From contig NZ_MVIW01000017.1 of the NCBI RefSeq assembly GCF_002072185.1, forward strand, positions 1-61,045: a stretch of 61,045 nucleotides of DNA, in the 5' to 3' direction. This document shows positions 16,944 to 25,462 of this stretch, piece after piece. The translations under genes and the position numbers were made by a program. Under the pieces are notes generated by a model, which was not told the DNA's origin, did not search any database, and was given only the letters and a program-made list of their open reading frames with translations. The stretch's first letter is position 1; the number at the start of each line of letters is the position of its first letter. This DNA is from Actinomyces denticolens. Its GTDB lineage: Bacteria; Actinomycetota; Actinomycetes; Actinomycetales; Actinomycetaceae.

Positions 16944-16984
16944 ATCATAGCCGCGCGGGGAGCCACGCATCGGACATCCGATGC
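16944..16984 (-). promoter_or_regulatory. rel promoter (leaderless) with palindromic operator
   Basis: On the minus strand TATGAT (16949-16944) is followed by six bases and then the rel ATG, so transcription should begin at or next to the start codon. A palindrome, GCATCGGA (16967-16974), two bases, TCCGATGC (16977-16984), covers about -30 to -47, the -35 zone, where no good -35 hexamer exists. This arrangement suggests control by a dimeric regulator; which one is unknown. Confidence 0.5.
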
Positions 16985-17025
16985 CTTGAGGCCCGTTCGA
17001 GAGCCCGGGCCGGCCCCGCCCGGCC

Positions 17026-17056
17026 GCTCCCAGCACCGAGCAGTGGAGCTGGGAGC
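17026..17056 (-). terminator. Hairpin after apt
   Basis: GCTCCCAGC (17026-17034) pairs perfectly with GCTGGGAGC (17048-17056) around a 13-base loop. It begins seven bases after the apt stop and precedes the rel promoter, so it may end the yajC-secD-secF-apt transcript. No T-tract. Confidence 0.45.
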
Positions 17057-17062
17057 CGGGCG

Positions 17063-17608
17063 TCAGTAGACGACGACGGCGTCGACGTCCCGCCCGCCCA
17101 GGTGGGCCCTGCCGCCCAGGTCGGCGAGCTCCAGGAGCATGCAGATCGCCTCGACACCGCCCCCGGCGCGCTCGACGAGCTCGATGGAGGCGGCGGCGGT
17201 CCCGCCAGTGGCCAGGACGTCGTCGATGATGAGGATCCTGTCCCCCTCCCGCACGGTCTCGGGGCGCAGCTCCATGCGGGCCGTGCCGTACTCCAGGGCG
17301 TAGTCGACGCCGATGACGGGCCCGGGGAGCTTGCCCCCCTTGCGCACGGTGAGCATCCCGATGCCCAGCCTCACGGCCAGGGGCGCGGCGAGGATGAAGC
17401 CGCGCGACTCCAGGCCGGCGACGGCGTCGATCCGCCCCCGGTAGTGCTCGGCGAGGCCGTCGATGAGCTCGGCGAAGGCCGGGCCGTTGGCCAGCAGCGG
17501 AGTGATGTCCCGGAAGAGGACCCCGGGCTCGGGGAAGTCGGGGATCTCCCGGAGGTTGTCGGCCACGAGCCGGGTGAGCGCGGCGGGCAGGGATGGGGGA
17601 ACGCTCAT
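17063..17608 (-). CDS. apt: Adenine phosphoribosyltransferase
   Basis: A 181-residue purine-salvage enzyme that converts adenine and PRPP to AMP. The PRPP-binding motif ILIIDDVLATGGTAAASIEL (about residue 122) is intact, and the FPEPGVLFRDITPLL and GLESRGFI blocks of Apt are present. The ATG at 17608 overlaps the secF stop (ATGA). The order secD-secF-apt-rel is a well-known conserved actinobacterial arrangement. Confidence 0.95.
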   Translation of the reverse strand: MSVPPSLPAALTRLVADNLREIPDFPEPGVLFRDITPLLANGPAFAELIDGLAEHYRGRIDAVAGLESRGFILAAPLAVRLGIGMLTVRKGGKLPGPVIGVDYALEYGTARMELRPETVREGDRILIIDDVLATGGTAAASIELVERAGGGVEAICMLLELADLGGRAHLGGRDVDAVVVY

Positions 17609-18708
17609 GGGCGCTTCTTCCTCCTCTTGGGCTGGGCGGCCTGTCCGAGGTGGTGGCCGGGGGTGAGGGGCGAGGCCTTGGGGGCGGCCAGGATCGCCTC
17701 GACGGCGCCCTCGTCGTCGCCGGCGGCCTCGATGCGGCTCCTGCGGGCCCGCTCGACGCGCTCGGCCTGCTCGCGCACGCCCTTCTCCCGGCGCCGCAGG
17801 TCGACCAGGAGCGGCGTGGCCAGGAAGATCGAGGAGAGCGTGCCGCCGATCATGCCGATGAAGAGGGTGAGGGCGATGTCGCGCAGCGTGCCGGCGCCCA
17901 GGATGAAGGCGCCGACGAACAGCAGCGAGGCCACGGGCAGCACGCCGACGATCGAGGTGTTGACGGAGCGGACGAACGTCTGGTTGACCGCGAGGTTGGC
18001 CAGCTCGGCGTAGGTGGAGCGGGTCTGCGCGGTGAAGGAGGCGGTGTTCTCGCGGATCTTGTCGAAGACGACCACCGTGTCGTAGAGGGAGTATCCCAGG
18101 ATCGTGAGCACACCGATGATCGTGGCGGGAGTGACCTCGAATCCCGTCAGGGCGTAGATGCCGACGGTGATGATGATGTCGTGGGCCAGGGCGAGCAGGG
18201 CCGCGACCGCCATCTTCCACGTGCGGAAGTAGATCCAGATGAGGCCGCCGACGAGCAGGAAGAACAGCAGGAGGCCCCGGATGGCCTTGTTCGTGACGTC
18301 GGAGGACCAGGTCGGGCCGATGGTCGTCGAGGAGACGCTGCCCGCGTCGACCCCGTAGGCATCGGCCAGGCCGCTGGACAGGGCGTCGAGATCCGCCTTG
18401 TCCAGCGCGGTGGTCTGTACGCGCACCGAGGAGGAGCCGAGCTTGGTGACCGTCGAGCCCGCGGAGCGGCCCTGGTCGGACAGGACGGTGTTGGCCGGGC
18501 CCTCGGCAGGCGCGGTCAGACCGGTGATGGTCACTTCCGAGCCGCCCTTGAAGTCGATGCCGGGGTTGAGCCCCACGGTGCCGAGCAGCGCCGCGGAGGC
18601 GATGACGATGATCGCGGCGATCGTGTACCAGATGCGCCGCTTGGCGATGAAGGGGATCGAGGTCTTGCCGGAGTAGAGCTCGTTTCCGAGAGTGGCGAGG
18701 TTCTTCAC
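17605..18708 (-). CDS. secF: Protein translocase subunit SecF
   Basis: A 367-residue membrane protein that works with SecD to drive proton-coupled late steps of Sec export. It has an N-terminal transmembrane helix, the GLNPGIDFKGGSEVTI signature, and five further membrane helices with GYSLYDTVVVFDKIREN. The C-terminal about 60 residues are a basic Lys/Arg-rich cytoplasmic tail. Start and stop overlap secD and apt by four bases each (ATGA), so translation is coupled. Confidence 0.95.
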   Translation of the reverse strand: MKNLATLGNELYSGKTSIPFIAKRRIWYTIAAIIVIASAALLGTVGLNPGIDFKGGSEVTITGLTAPAEGPANTVLSDQGRSAGSTVTKLGSSSVRVQTTALDKADLDALSSGLADAYGVDAGSVSSTTIGPTWSSDVTNKAIRGLLLFFLLVGGLIWIYFRTWKMAVAALLALAHDIIITVGIYALTGFEVTPATIIGVLTILGYSLYDTVVVFDKIRENTASFTAQTRSTYAELANLAVNQTFVRSVNTSIVGVLPVASLLFVGAFILGAGTLRDIALTLFIGMIGGTLSSIFLATPLLVDLRRREKGVREQAERVERARRSRIEAAGDDEGAVEAILAAPKASPLTPGHHLGQAAQPKRRKKRP

Positions 18709-20675
18709 TTCGACTCACCGTCCTTCCCATCGTGGGCCTGGGAGTCGACGGCGTCGTCCCCCTCGATCGCGGCACGGCCGTCGGCGGCCCCGCCGGACCC
18801 ACCGCGCCGGGCGAGGGCCTTGCGCCGGGCCAGGGAGCCGGCGGCGCCCTCGATGAGCGCGTCGCGGCCCTTGCCGTAGGTGGCGAGCGAGCGGGCTCCG
18901 AGGTGCTCGGGGTCGAGGCCGGAGAGCCGGTGCCCCTCGCCGAAGAAGCGGAAGCGCAGGATCCACACCATGAGCGGGTGGGTGAAGCCGAAGATGACGG
19001 CGAGGTCGACGACGGTGGTCACGCCGAGGGTGAAGGCGAAGCCCTGCACGCCGCCGACCGCCAGGACGTAGAGGACCACCGAGGCGACGAGGTTGACGGC
19101 GTCGGAGACGACGATGGTCTGGCGCGCGTGCTTCCAGCCCTCGTCGACGGCGGCGATGAGGGTGCGGCCGTTGCGGACCTCATCGCGGACCCGCTCGAAG
19201 TAGATGATGAAGGAGTCCATCGTGATGCCGATGGAGATGATGAGCCCGGCCACGCCGGCCAGCGACAGGCGGTAGCCGATGAACCAGCTCAGCAGCGCGA
19301 TGACGAGGTAGGTGCCCACCGCCGCGATGATGAGGGAGGCCACGGCGACGAGGGAGAGGCCCCGGTACTGCCAGGCGAGGTAGACGATGATGAGGAGGAA
19401 TCCGATGAACCCGGCGATGAGGCCGTTGCGCAGCTGCTCGGTTCCCAGGGTCGCCGAGATCTGCTGCTCGGACTGGACGGTGAAGTTGATGGGCAGCGCA
19501 CCGAAGGAGAGCTGGTTGGCCAGCGTGTTGGACTGGGCCCGGGCCTCCCCTCCCTGGCCGATGTCGATGCGCACGCGGCCATCGGTGATCGGCGAGGTGA
19601 CGGAGTCGCGGAAGCCGGAGGACATGATCGTCAGGCCGTCCAGGACGATGGCGAACCGGGCCTTCTGGGAATCGGTGGTGCTGGTCGGCGCACCGTTGGC
19701 GCCTGCGGGGCGCTGCGCGGCCCTGGCGGCGTCGCGGTAGGCCAGGAGGCGCTCGGAGACCGCGGCGAACTGGTCCGTTCCCGTGGAGTTGAACTCGACG
19801 GATACGCCCCAGTTGTTGGTGGTCCCCCCGTGCTCGGTGGTCTCGGTGCCGGAGACGGCGGTGGCGATGTCGGTGCCGGCGATGTCGGCGGGGCCGAGGA
19901 TGTATGCGGTGCCGTTGCCCTGCTTGTCGCAGGAGATGACGGCCTTGGAGGGGTCCTGGGCCTCGCCGGTGAGGTTCTCCGGGGCGGTGCAGTCGAGCAT
20001 GGTGGCGTCGTAGATCATCTTCTCGGTGATCCACGCGTCCGAGGAGTTGTCATCGCTGGTGGCCGGCAGCGGATCCTCGCTGATGGTGCCGTCGCCGTTG
20101 ACGTCGGCGGCCTGGGTGGCCACCTGCTCGGGCGTGGTCGTCGGGATGGTGGGCGAGGCGGACGGGTCGGCGCTCGGGGCGGACGCGGCGTCGGTGGCGG
20201 CCGCGTCCGTCGGCGCCGCCGGGGCGGCCTGATTCTGCTGGGCGGCCAGCTGGTTCCGCTGCTCGGCGATCTGCGTGGCGTTGCCCTGGATGATGCGAAT
20301 GACGGGTCGGAAGTAGAGGACCGCCGCCTTGCGCACGAGGTCGAGGGTCGCCTCGCTCGGGGTCCCGGGCAGTGCCACGACGATGTTCTGCCCGCCCTGG
20401 CGGGAGATCTGCGCCTCGGCCACGCCGGAGGCGTCGACGCGCTGGCGGATGACCTCGATCGCCTGGTTGACGTCCTCGTCGGAGATCTCCGAGCCGTCGG
20501 TCGTCGTCGGGGTGAGGATGATCTGAGTGCCGCCCTCGAGATCGAGGGCGAGGCCCGGGGTCATGGTGGTGCGCTTGGTCGCCGAGCCGAAGGCGAGGGC
20601 GCCGAAGCCGACGGCGAGGATGAGCAGCAGGAGGAGGATCCTGGCTCCGGGGCGCTTGGTCTTCTTGGTGGGCAC
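18705..20675 (-). CDS. secD: Protein translocase subunit SecD
   Basis: A 656-residue membrane protein of the SecDF complex. It has an N-terminal membrane helix (ILLLLLILAVGFGALAFG), a large extracytoplasmic domain beginning with TPGLALDLEGGTQI, and five C-terminal helices including GLIAGFIGFLLIIVYLAWQYRG and the SIGITMDSFIIYFERVRDE motif. The extracytoplasmic domain carries an Ala/Pro/Ser/Thr-rich insertion (about 145-190), common in actinobacteria, followed by DVNGDGTISEDP (191-202), which looks like an EF-hand or dockerin-type calcium loop. The gene sits between yajC and secF in the usual order. Confidence 0.95.
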   Translation of the reverse strand: MPTKKTKRPGARILLLLLILAVGFGALAFGSATKRTTMTPGLALDLEGGTQIILTPTTTDGSEISDEDVNQAIEVIRQRVDASGVAEAQISRQGGQNIVVALPGTPSEATLDLVRKAAVLYFRPVIRIIQGNATQIAEQRNQLAAQQNQAAPAAPTDAAATDAASAPSADPSASPTIPTTTPEQVATQAADVNGDGTISEDPLPATSDDNSSDAWITEKMIYDATMLDCTAPENLTGEAQDPSKAVISCDKQGNGTAYILGPADIAGTDIATAVSGTETTEHGGTTNNWGVSVEFNSTGTDQFAAVSERLLAYRDAARAAQRPAGANGAPTSTTDSQKARFAIVLDGLTIMSSGFRDSVTSPITDGRVRIDIGQGGEARAQSNTLANQLSFGALPINFTVQSEQQISATLGTEQLRNGLIAGFIGFLLIIVYLAWQYRGLSLVAVASLIIAAVGTYLVIALLSWFIGYRLSLAGVAGLIISIGITMDSFIIYFERVRDEVRNGRTLIAAVDEGWKHARQTIVVSDAVNLVASVVLYVLAVGGVQGFAFTLGVTTVVDLAVIFGFTHPLMVWILRFRFFGEGHRLSGLDPEHLGARSLATYGKGRDALIEGAAGSLARRKALARRGGSGGAADGRAAIEGDDAVDSQAHDGKDGESK

Positions 20676-20777
20676 GGGGTCCCTTTCATCAGGTAGCCGC
20701 CTGGGCGGCAGGATGCGTGGGGTGAGGGAGGCGCCCGGTGGGCCCTGGGGAGTGGGCGGCGCCGGGCGTTGTCGGGC

Positions 20778-21137
20778 TCAGGACTCGGTGGCCTCCGAGT
20801 CGGCGGCGCCCTGCTCGGCGATGACCTCGGCCGCGTCGCCGGCGGTGGCATCGTCCTCGCCGGCGGAGGCGAACGGGGGCTCCTCGGCGCAGACGATGGC
20901 TTTCTTGTTCCACAGGGACTCGTCGCCCAGCTGGGTGGCGAGCACGACGACGTCGCCGTCGACATCGACCACCTGACCGTAGAAGCCGCCGGTGGTGCGC
21001 ACCCAGGTGCCCGCCACGAGGGCCTCCTCGCGGCGCCGGTCCTGCTCGGCGAGCATCTTCTGCTGCTGGCGGCGGGCGAAGCCGCTGAACAGCCACATGA
21101 TGATGAGGAACGCGGCGAGCATGATCATGATGGACAT
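20778..21137 (-). CDS. yajC: Preprotein translocase subunit YajC
   Basis: A 119-residue single-pass membrane protein associated with SecDF. The ATG at 21137 has GGAG five bases upstream; the longer frame is not supported. One N-terminal membrane helix (MIMLAAFLIIMWLFSGF) is followed by RRQQQKMLAEQDRRRE and a small beta domain (GTWVRTTGGFYGQVVDVDGD). The C-terminal about 30 residues are acidic and Ala-rich. It opens the yajC-secD-secF-apt operon; a -10-like TAGACT lies at 21210-21215 on the minus strand. Confidence 0.92.
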   Translation of the reverse strand: MSIMIMLAAFLIIMWLFSGFARRQQQKMLAEQDRRREEALVAGTWVRTTGGFYGQVVDVDGDVVVLATQLGDESLWNKKAIVCAEEPPFASAGEDDATAGDAAEVIAEQGAADSEATES

Positions 21138-21209
21138 AGGGACTCCAGTTCCGAGAGTGATCCGCAGCTCCTGCGGCGACGACGCCCCGACGTGGGGCAA
21201 ACCGCACCG

Positions 21210-21289
21210 AGTCTAGGTCACCGCCGGGGGCGACGGGGAGGCAGAAACCCCGACTGCGCTGTGACACGCGCCCCGTTCGGGCCGGGGCG
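21210..21289 (-). other. ruvB-yajC gap: hairpin and candidate sec-operon promoter
   Basis: The 252-base gap between ruvB and yajC contains a 7-base stem hairpin (CGCCCCG 21269-21275, CGGGGCG 21283-21289) that could end the ruvAB transcript, and nearer yajC a minus-strand TAGACT (21210-21215) that fits a -10 element. No good -35 is visible, and no coding frame is credible. Confidence 0.4.
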
Positions 21290-21389
21290 GCTCGGGCCGA
21301 GACCCGCGCGTGATCGCCCCGTGGCCCGACTGTGCTCTTCCTCCCGGGACGGACCGCCCGGCAGGGGGCCGGTGGAGACCGCGGGGCGC

Positions 21390-22430
21390 TCAGACGAACA
21401 GGGCGCCCTCGGCGGGGGGCTCTAGGCCGAGATGCGCGTAGGCGGCGGGAGTCGCGGCGCGGCCCCGGGGCGTGCGCACCACGAGGCCTTCGCGGACGAG
21501 GTAGGGCTCGGCCACGGTCTCGACCGTCTCCGGCTCCTCCCCCACGCTCACCGCGAGCGTCGTCAGGCCCACCGGGCCGCCGCCGAATCGGGAGCACAGG
21601 GCCTCCAGAACCTGCCGGTCGAGGCGATCCAGGCCCAGGGCGTCGACCTCGAAGACCTCCAGCGCGGCCCGGGCGGCCCGAAGGTCGAGACGCCCGGGCG
21701 TCCCGTGGACCTGGGCCCAGTCCTGGACGCGCCGCAGGAGCCGGTTGGCGATGCGGGGCGTGCCCCGGGAGCGGCCGGCCAGCTCGGAGGCGGCCTCGGG
21801 CTCCAGGCCCACGCCGAGCAAGCCGGCGGAGCGCTTGAGGATCCGCGCCAGATCCCCCGGCGCGTAGTAGTCGAGATGGCCGGTGAAGCCGAAGCGATCG
21901 CGCAGCGGCGCGGGGAGGAGTCCCGCCCGGGTGGTGGCGCCGACGACGGTGAACGGCGGCAGGGCCAGGGGAATGGAGGTGGCGCCCGGGCCCTTGCCGA
22001 CGACGACGTCGACCCGGTAGTCCTCCATCGCCAGGTAGAGCATCTCCTCGGCGGTGCGGGCCAGGCGGTGGATCTCGTCGATGAAGAGGACATCGCCCTC
22101 CTCCAGGGAGGACAGGATCGCCGCGAGGTCCCCCGCGTGCTGGATGGCGGGGCCGGAGGTCAGCCGCAGCGATCCTCCGACCTCGGCTGCGATGATCATG
22201 GCGAGCGTCGTCTTGCCCAGACCGGGCGGGCCCGACAGGAGCACGTGATCCGGGGCCGCGCCGCGGGCGAGGGCCGCGCGCAGCACCACGGAGAGCTGGC
22301 CGCGCACGACCTCCTGGCCGGTGAAGTCCTCCAGGCGCTTGGGGCGCAGGGCCGCCTCGGCGGCGCGCTCGGCCTCATCGGCCTCGCCGCTCACGAAGCG
22401 GCCGGGCATGCCCTCAGCCACGGCGGCCAC
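21390..22430 (-). CDS. ruvB: Holliday junction branch-migration helicase RuvB
   Basis: A AAA+ motor of up to 346 residues that, on RuvA, moves Holliday junctions during recombination and repair. Walker A is [11 protein letters not shown], Walker [10 protein letters not shown], sensor 1 [18 protein letters not shown], and the C-terminal winged-helix end is [17 protein letters not shown]. The GTG at 22430 overlaps the ruvA stop by 17 bases with AGGTGG seven bases upstream; an ATG at 22409, four bases after the ruvA stop, is an equally reasonable start. Transcribed with ruvA under the LexA box at 23064-23079. Confidence 0.95.
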   Translation of the reverse strand: MAAVAEGMPGRFVSGEADEAERAAEAALRPKRLEDFTGQEVVRGQLSVVLRAALARGAAPDHVLLSGPPGLGKTTLAMIIAAEVGGSLRLTSGPAIQHAGDLAAILSSLEEGDVLFIDEIHRLARTAEEMLYLAMEDYRVDVVVGKGPGATSIPLALPPFTVVGATTRAGLLPAPLRDRFGFTGHLDYYAPGDLARILKRSAGLLGVGLEPEAASELAGRSRGTPRIANRLLRRVQDWAQVHGTPGRLDLRAARAALEVFEVDALGLDRLDRQVLEALCSRFGGGPVGLTTLAVSVGEEPETVETVAEPYLVREGLVVRTPRGRAATPAAYAHLGLEPPAEGALFV

Positions 22431-23049
22431 CGCCCAGCCACCTCAGGGCCGCGCGCAGGATCTCGGGGACGGCCGGGGCCTGTCCCGCGCCCGCGAGGCC
22501 GGGCTCGACGGCGAGGACGGCCTCGCGGGCGCTCGTCTCGTTCCAGCCGAGCTGGATGAGCGCTGCGACGACATCCGGATGGGGCTCGCCGCCCTCGGCG
22601 GCGGTCCCGCCCCGCGCGGCGTCCTCCGCCGGGGGATCCTGACCGAGAGGGGGCCCGAGCTTGTCGCCGACGTCGATGATGACCCTCTGCGCGCCCTTGG
22701 GGCCCAGGCCGGGGACTCGTTTGAGGGCGGCGATGTCCTCGGCGGCGATGGCGCGGCGCAGGGCGTCGGGCGTGTGGACGGCGAGCATGGCCAGGGCGAG
22801 CTTGGCGCCCACGCCCTTGGCCCCGAGCAGGACGCGGAAGCAGTCGCGCTCGTCGGCGTCGGCGAATCCGTAGAGGGTCAGGGAGTCCTCGCGCACGATG
22901 AGCTCGGTGTGCAGGAGGGCCTCGGCGCCCACGCGCAATGAGGACAGGGTGGTGGGGGTGGCGAGGACGGCCATGCCCACCCCCCCGGTCTCGATCACCG
23001 CCGAGGTCAGCGAGACCGCGGCGACGGTGCCGCGCAGCGAGGCGATCAT
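22414..23049 (-). CDS. ruvA: Holliday junction DNA-binding protein RuvA
   Basis: A 211-residue protein that binds four-way junctions and loads RuvB. The N-terminal OB domain begins [10 protein letters not shown] and contains [13 protein letters not shown]; two helix-hairpin-helix motifs follow ([19 protein letters not shown] and [21 protein letters not shown]); a short flexible linker leads to the C-terminal RuvB-binding helices. GGGAG lies eight bases before the ATG. A LexA box and a -10 element lie immediately upstream. Confidence 0.95.
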   Translation of the reverse strand: MIASLRGTVAAVSLTSAVIETGGVGMAVLATPTTLSSLRVGAEALLHTELIVREDSLTLYGFADADERDCFRVLLGAKGVGAKLALAMLAVHTPDALRRAIAAEDIAALKRVPGLGPKGAQRVIIDVGDKLGPPLGQDPPAEDAARGGTAAEGGEPHPDVVAALIQLGWNETSAREAVLAVEPGLAGAGQAPAVPEILRAALRWLGGGRRG

Positions 23050-23063
23050 AGGCGTGACTCCCT

Positions 23064-23085
23064 TCGAACAATTGTTCGGATAGTA
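23064..23085 (-). promoter_or_regulatory. LexA (SOS) box and promoter of ruvAB
   Basis: TCGAACAATTGTTCGG (23064-23079) matches the actinobacterial LexA operator pattern TCGAAC-N4-GTTCGA with one end mismatch. On the minus strand TACTAT (23085-23080) directly adjoins it as a -10, placing the transcription start inside the box, so LexA binding would block ruvAB. ruvC lies upstream of this promoter and is not covered by it. Confidence 0.8.
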
Positions 23086-23113
23086 GCAGGGCCGCGCGGC
23101 GCGGGCCCCGCGC

Positions 23114-23800
23114 TCATCTGGCGTGGCGGGGATCGACGGCGCCGGTGCGGCGGGCCGCGGCCTGGGCGGCCGCCCACTGGCGCTGGGCGGGTGTCCGGGC
23201 GCTGGCGCGCACCGCTCCCCCGGCGGAGACCATCTCGGTGGCGCCGTCCGCGCCCGTGCCCCCGCCGCGCCAGCCGTGGCAGATGGCCTGGGCGAGGGCG
23301 TCGGCGGCGTCGGCGGGCCTAGGGGGCTCGGACAGCCCGAGGATGCGCGCCACCATGGCCTGGACCTGCGCCTTGCCCGCCACCCCCGACCCGGTGACGG
23401 CCGCCTTGGCCTCGCTCGGCGTGTGCTGGGCGACCTCGATCCCGGCGCGGGCTCCGGCGAGCATGACCACGCCCATGACCTGGGCGACGCCGATGACGGA
23501 GCGCAGGTTGTCCTGGGCGAAGACCCTCTCGACGCTCAGCGCACTGGGCCCCAGCCGCGCGATCCAGTCATCGAGGGCCTCGGCGATGGCCAGGATCCGC
23601 AGCTCGGGGCTCTGAGCGGGCGGGGTGCGCACCACGCCGACCTCGACGAGCCGGACGCGGCGGCGCGCATCGATGTCCACGCAGCCGAGCCCGCAGCGCG
23701 TGAGCCCGGGGTCGATGCCCAGGACGCGCTGCTGGGCGACGACGGCGCGGCCGGAGGCGCGCCGTCGCGCGCCCGGGGAGGCGCCGGCCGTGGCGCTCAG
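23114..23800 (-). CDS. ruvC: Holliday junction resolvase RuvC (apparent CTG start)
   Basis: Endonuclease that cleaves junctions moved by RuvAB. The conserved first block [15 protein letters not shown] supplies the first catalytic Asp; ALSVERVF supplies the Glu, and [16 protein letters not shown] the C-terminal acidic residues. No in-frame ATG, GTG or TTG lies between the yebC stop and this first block. The only plausible initiator is a CTG at 23798-23800 overlapping the yebC stop (CTGA) with a GAGG upstream, giving 228 residues. The last about 45 residues form a basic, Ala-rich tail beyond the normal resolvase length. It is in an operon with yebC. Confidence 0.88.
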   Translation of the reverse strand: MSATAGASPGARRRASGRAVVAQQRVLGIDPGLTRCGLGCVDIDARRRVRLVEVGVVRTPPAQSPELRILAIAEALDDWIARLGPSALSVERVFAQDNLRSVIGVAQVMGVVMLAGARAGIEVAQHTPSEAKAAVTGSGVAGKAQVQAMVARILGLSEPPRPADAADALAQAICHGWRGGGTGADGATEMVSAGGAVRASARTPAQRQWAAAQAAARRTGAVDPRHAR

Positions 23801-24561
23801 TCCTCGTCCGCCTCGAGCTCGGCGGCGACCTCGGCGGAGATGTCCACCGAGGTGTAGACGTTCTGGACGTCGTCGAGGTCCTCGAGGGCGTCGACGAGGC
23901 GCAGGACCTTGCGGGCGCCGTCGGCATCGACCTCGATCCTCGTGCCCGCGACGAACTGCGACTCGGCGGAGTCGTAGTCCATCCCGGCCCCGGTGACGGC
24001 CGTGCGCACGGCGATGAGGTCCTGGGGCTCGGAGATGACCTCGAAGGAGTCGGTGCCCTCGATGACCTCCTCGGCCCCGGCGTCGAGCACGGCCATGAGG
24101 ATCGTGTCCTCGTCGATGCCGTCGGCCTTGGCGATCTCGACGACGCCCTTGCGGGTGAAGTTGTAGGCCACCGAGCCGGGGTCCGCCAGCGAACCGCCGG
24201 TGCGGGTGAAGGCGACGCGCACATCGGAGGCGGCCCGGTTGCGGTTGTCGGTGAGGCACTCGACGAGGAAAGCGACACCGGCGGGGCCGTAGCCCTCGTA
24301 CATGATGGTCTGCCAGTCGGCGCCGCCGGCCTCCTCGCCGCTGCCGCGCTTGACGGCGCGGGTGATGTTGTCGGCGGGGACGGAGTTCTTCTTGGCCTTC
24401 TGGATGGCGTCGAAGAGGGTTGGGTTGCCGGCGGGATCACCGCCACCGGTGCGGGCGGCGACCTCGATGTTCTTGATGAGGCGTGCGAACAGCTTGCCGC
24501 GCTTGGCGTCGATGGCGGCCTTCTTGTGCTTCGTGGTGGCCCACTTGGAGTGACCCGACAT
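23797..24561 (-). CDS. YebC/PmpR family protein
   Basis: A 254-residue YebC-family protein with the hallmark N-terminus [32 protein letters not shown] and [22 protein letters not shown]. The family was long called a transcriptional regulator; recent work on relatives describes it as a ribosome-associated factor easing translation of proline-rich stretches. AGGAG lies six bases before the ATG at 24561, so the longer frame is rejected. A minus-strand TAGGAT at 24648-24653 is a likely -10. Gene order yebC-ruvC-ruvA-ruvB is typical of actinobacteria. Confidence 0.95.
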   Translation of the reverse strand: MSGHSKWATTKHKKAAIDAKRGKLFARLIKNIEVAARTGGGDPAGNPTLFDAIQKAKKNSVPADNITRAVKRGSGEEAGGADWQTIMYEGYGPAGVAFLVECLTDNRNRAASDVRVAFTRTGGSLADPGSVAYNFTRKGVVEIAKADGIDEDTILMAVLDAGAEEVIEGTDSFEVISEPQDLIAVRTAVTGAGMDYDSAESQFVAGTRIEVDADGARKVLRLVDALEDLDDVQNVYTSVDISAEVAAELEADED

Positions 24562-24757
24562 GTGTTCTCCTCGGCAGTAGCGGACGGGCTCGGCGTCCGG
24601 GCTCGATGTCTCTGACGTGCCGCGAGCGGGCGCGGCGAACCGGGCACATCCTAGCGCGGGCGCGGGACCGGATCCGGATGCGCCCGCCGTGGGCGGGCGG
24701 GCCGACAGGTGACGGGCCCGGGACGGCCGTCGTCCCCCACCGCCCATCACCGTCGGA

Positions 24758-25438
24758 TCACCGCTCCTCGTCGCCCGCCGCCGACTCGCCGATGGATCGG
24801 ACGACGCCGTCCCATCCCTCCATGAGCCGCCGGGCCAGTCCGGGCAGGGCCTCGGGGTAGACGGTCATGCCGTTGCCGGCGGCGGCGTCGAGCTCGTCCA
24901 GGCCCCACCAGCGCAGGGAGTCGAGGACTTCGCGCTCCTGGTCGGTCCACCCGGCGCGGTCGAGCTCGCCGCGGGGCCCCTCGAGGGCGGCGGTGTCGTC
25001 GCGCTCCAGGCGGGCGAGGTACATCACCTCGTCCTGGCGGCAGGTGACGAGGTTGAAGTGGAAGAGGCTGGTGCGCTCGACGACGGGCCCGATGAGCCGA
25101 TCGGCCGCCAGGCGGATGCCGGTCTCCTCCCGGAGCTCGCGGATGGCGGCCTCGCGGGGCCCCTCGCCGTCGGCGATGCCGCCGCCGGGCGTGAAGGCCC
25201 AGGCGTGGGCGGGGTCGGCGAAGTCATGGCCCAGTACGAGGAGGATCCCCGGCTCGGGGTCGTCGCGCAGGGCGATGACGCGGGCGGCGCGCCGGAAGGG
25301 CAGGCCCTCGGGTCCCAGGCGCCACTCGTCGGCGTCGAGCAGATCCCGCCAGTCGGCGGGCACCCGGGCGGGGTCTCGCCCATCGGGGGCGAGGCCCGCC
25401 GCTCGACGCCGCGGCGCCCGCGGGGCCGACGGGATCAT
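24758..25438 (-). CDS. Nudix hydrolase
   Basis: A 226-residue Nudix protein. The Nudix box is complete: [20 protein letters not shown] followed by ETGI, giving the G-x5-E-x7-REUxEExGU pattern that binds the metal and cleaves nucleoside diphosphate-linked compounds. Residues about 30-60 precede the fold, and [18 protein letters not shown] is a common C-terminal Nudix element. GGAGGGG precedes the ATG at 25438. It lies 24 bases after the PrsW-like gene. Substrate cannot be told from sequence. Confidence 0.85.
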   Translation of the reverse strand: MIPSAPRAPRRRAAGLAPDGRDPARVPADWRDLLDADEWRLGPEGLPFRRAARVIALRDDPEPGILLVLGHDFADPAHAWAFTPGGGIADGEGPREAAIRELREETGIRLAADRLIGPVVERTSLFHFNLVTCRQDEVMYLARLERDDTAALEGPRGELDRAGWTDQEREVLDSLRWWGLDELDAAAGNGMTVYPEALPGLARRLMEGWDGVVRSIGESAAGDEER

Positions 25439-25462
25439 GCGGGCCCCTCCGCGACGGCCATC

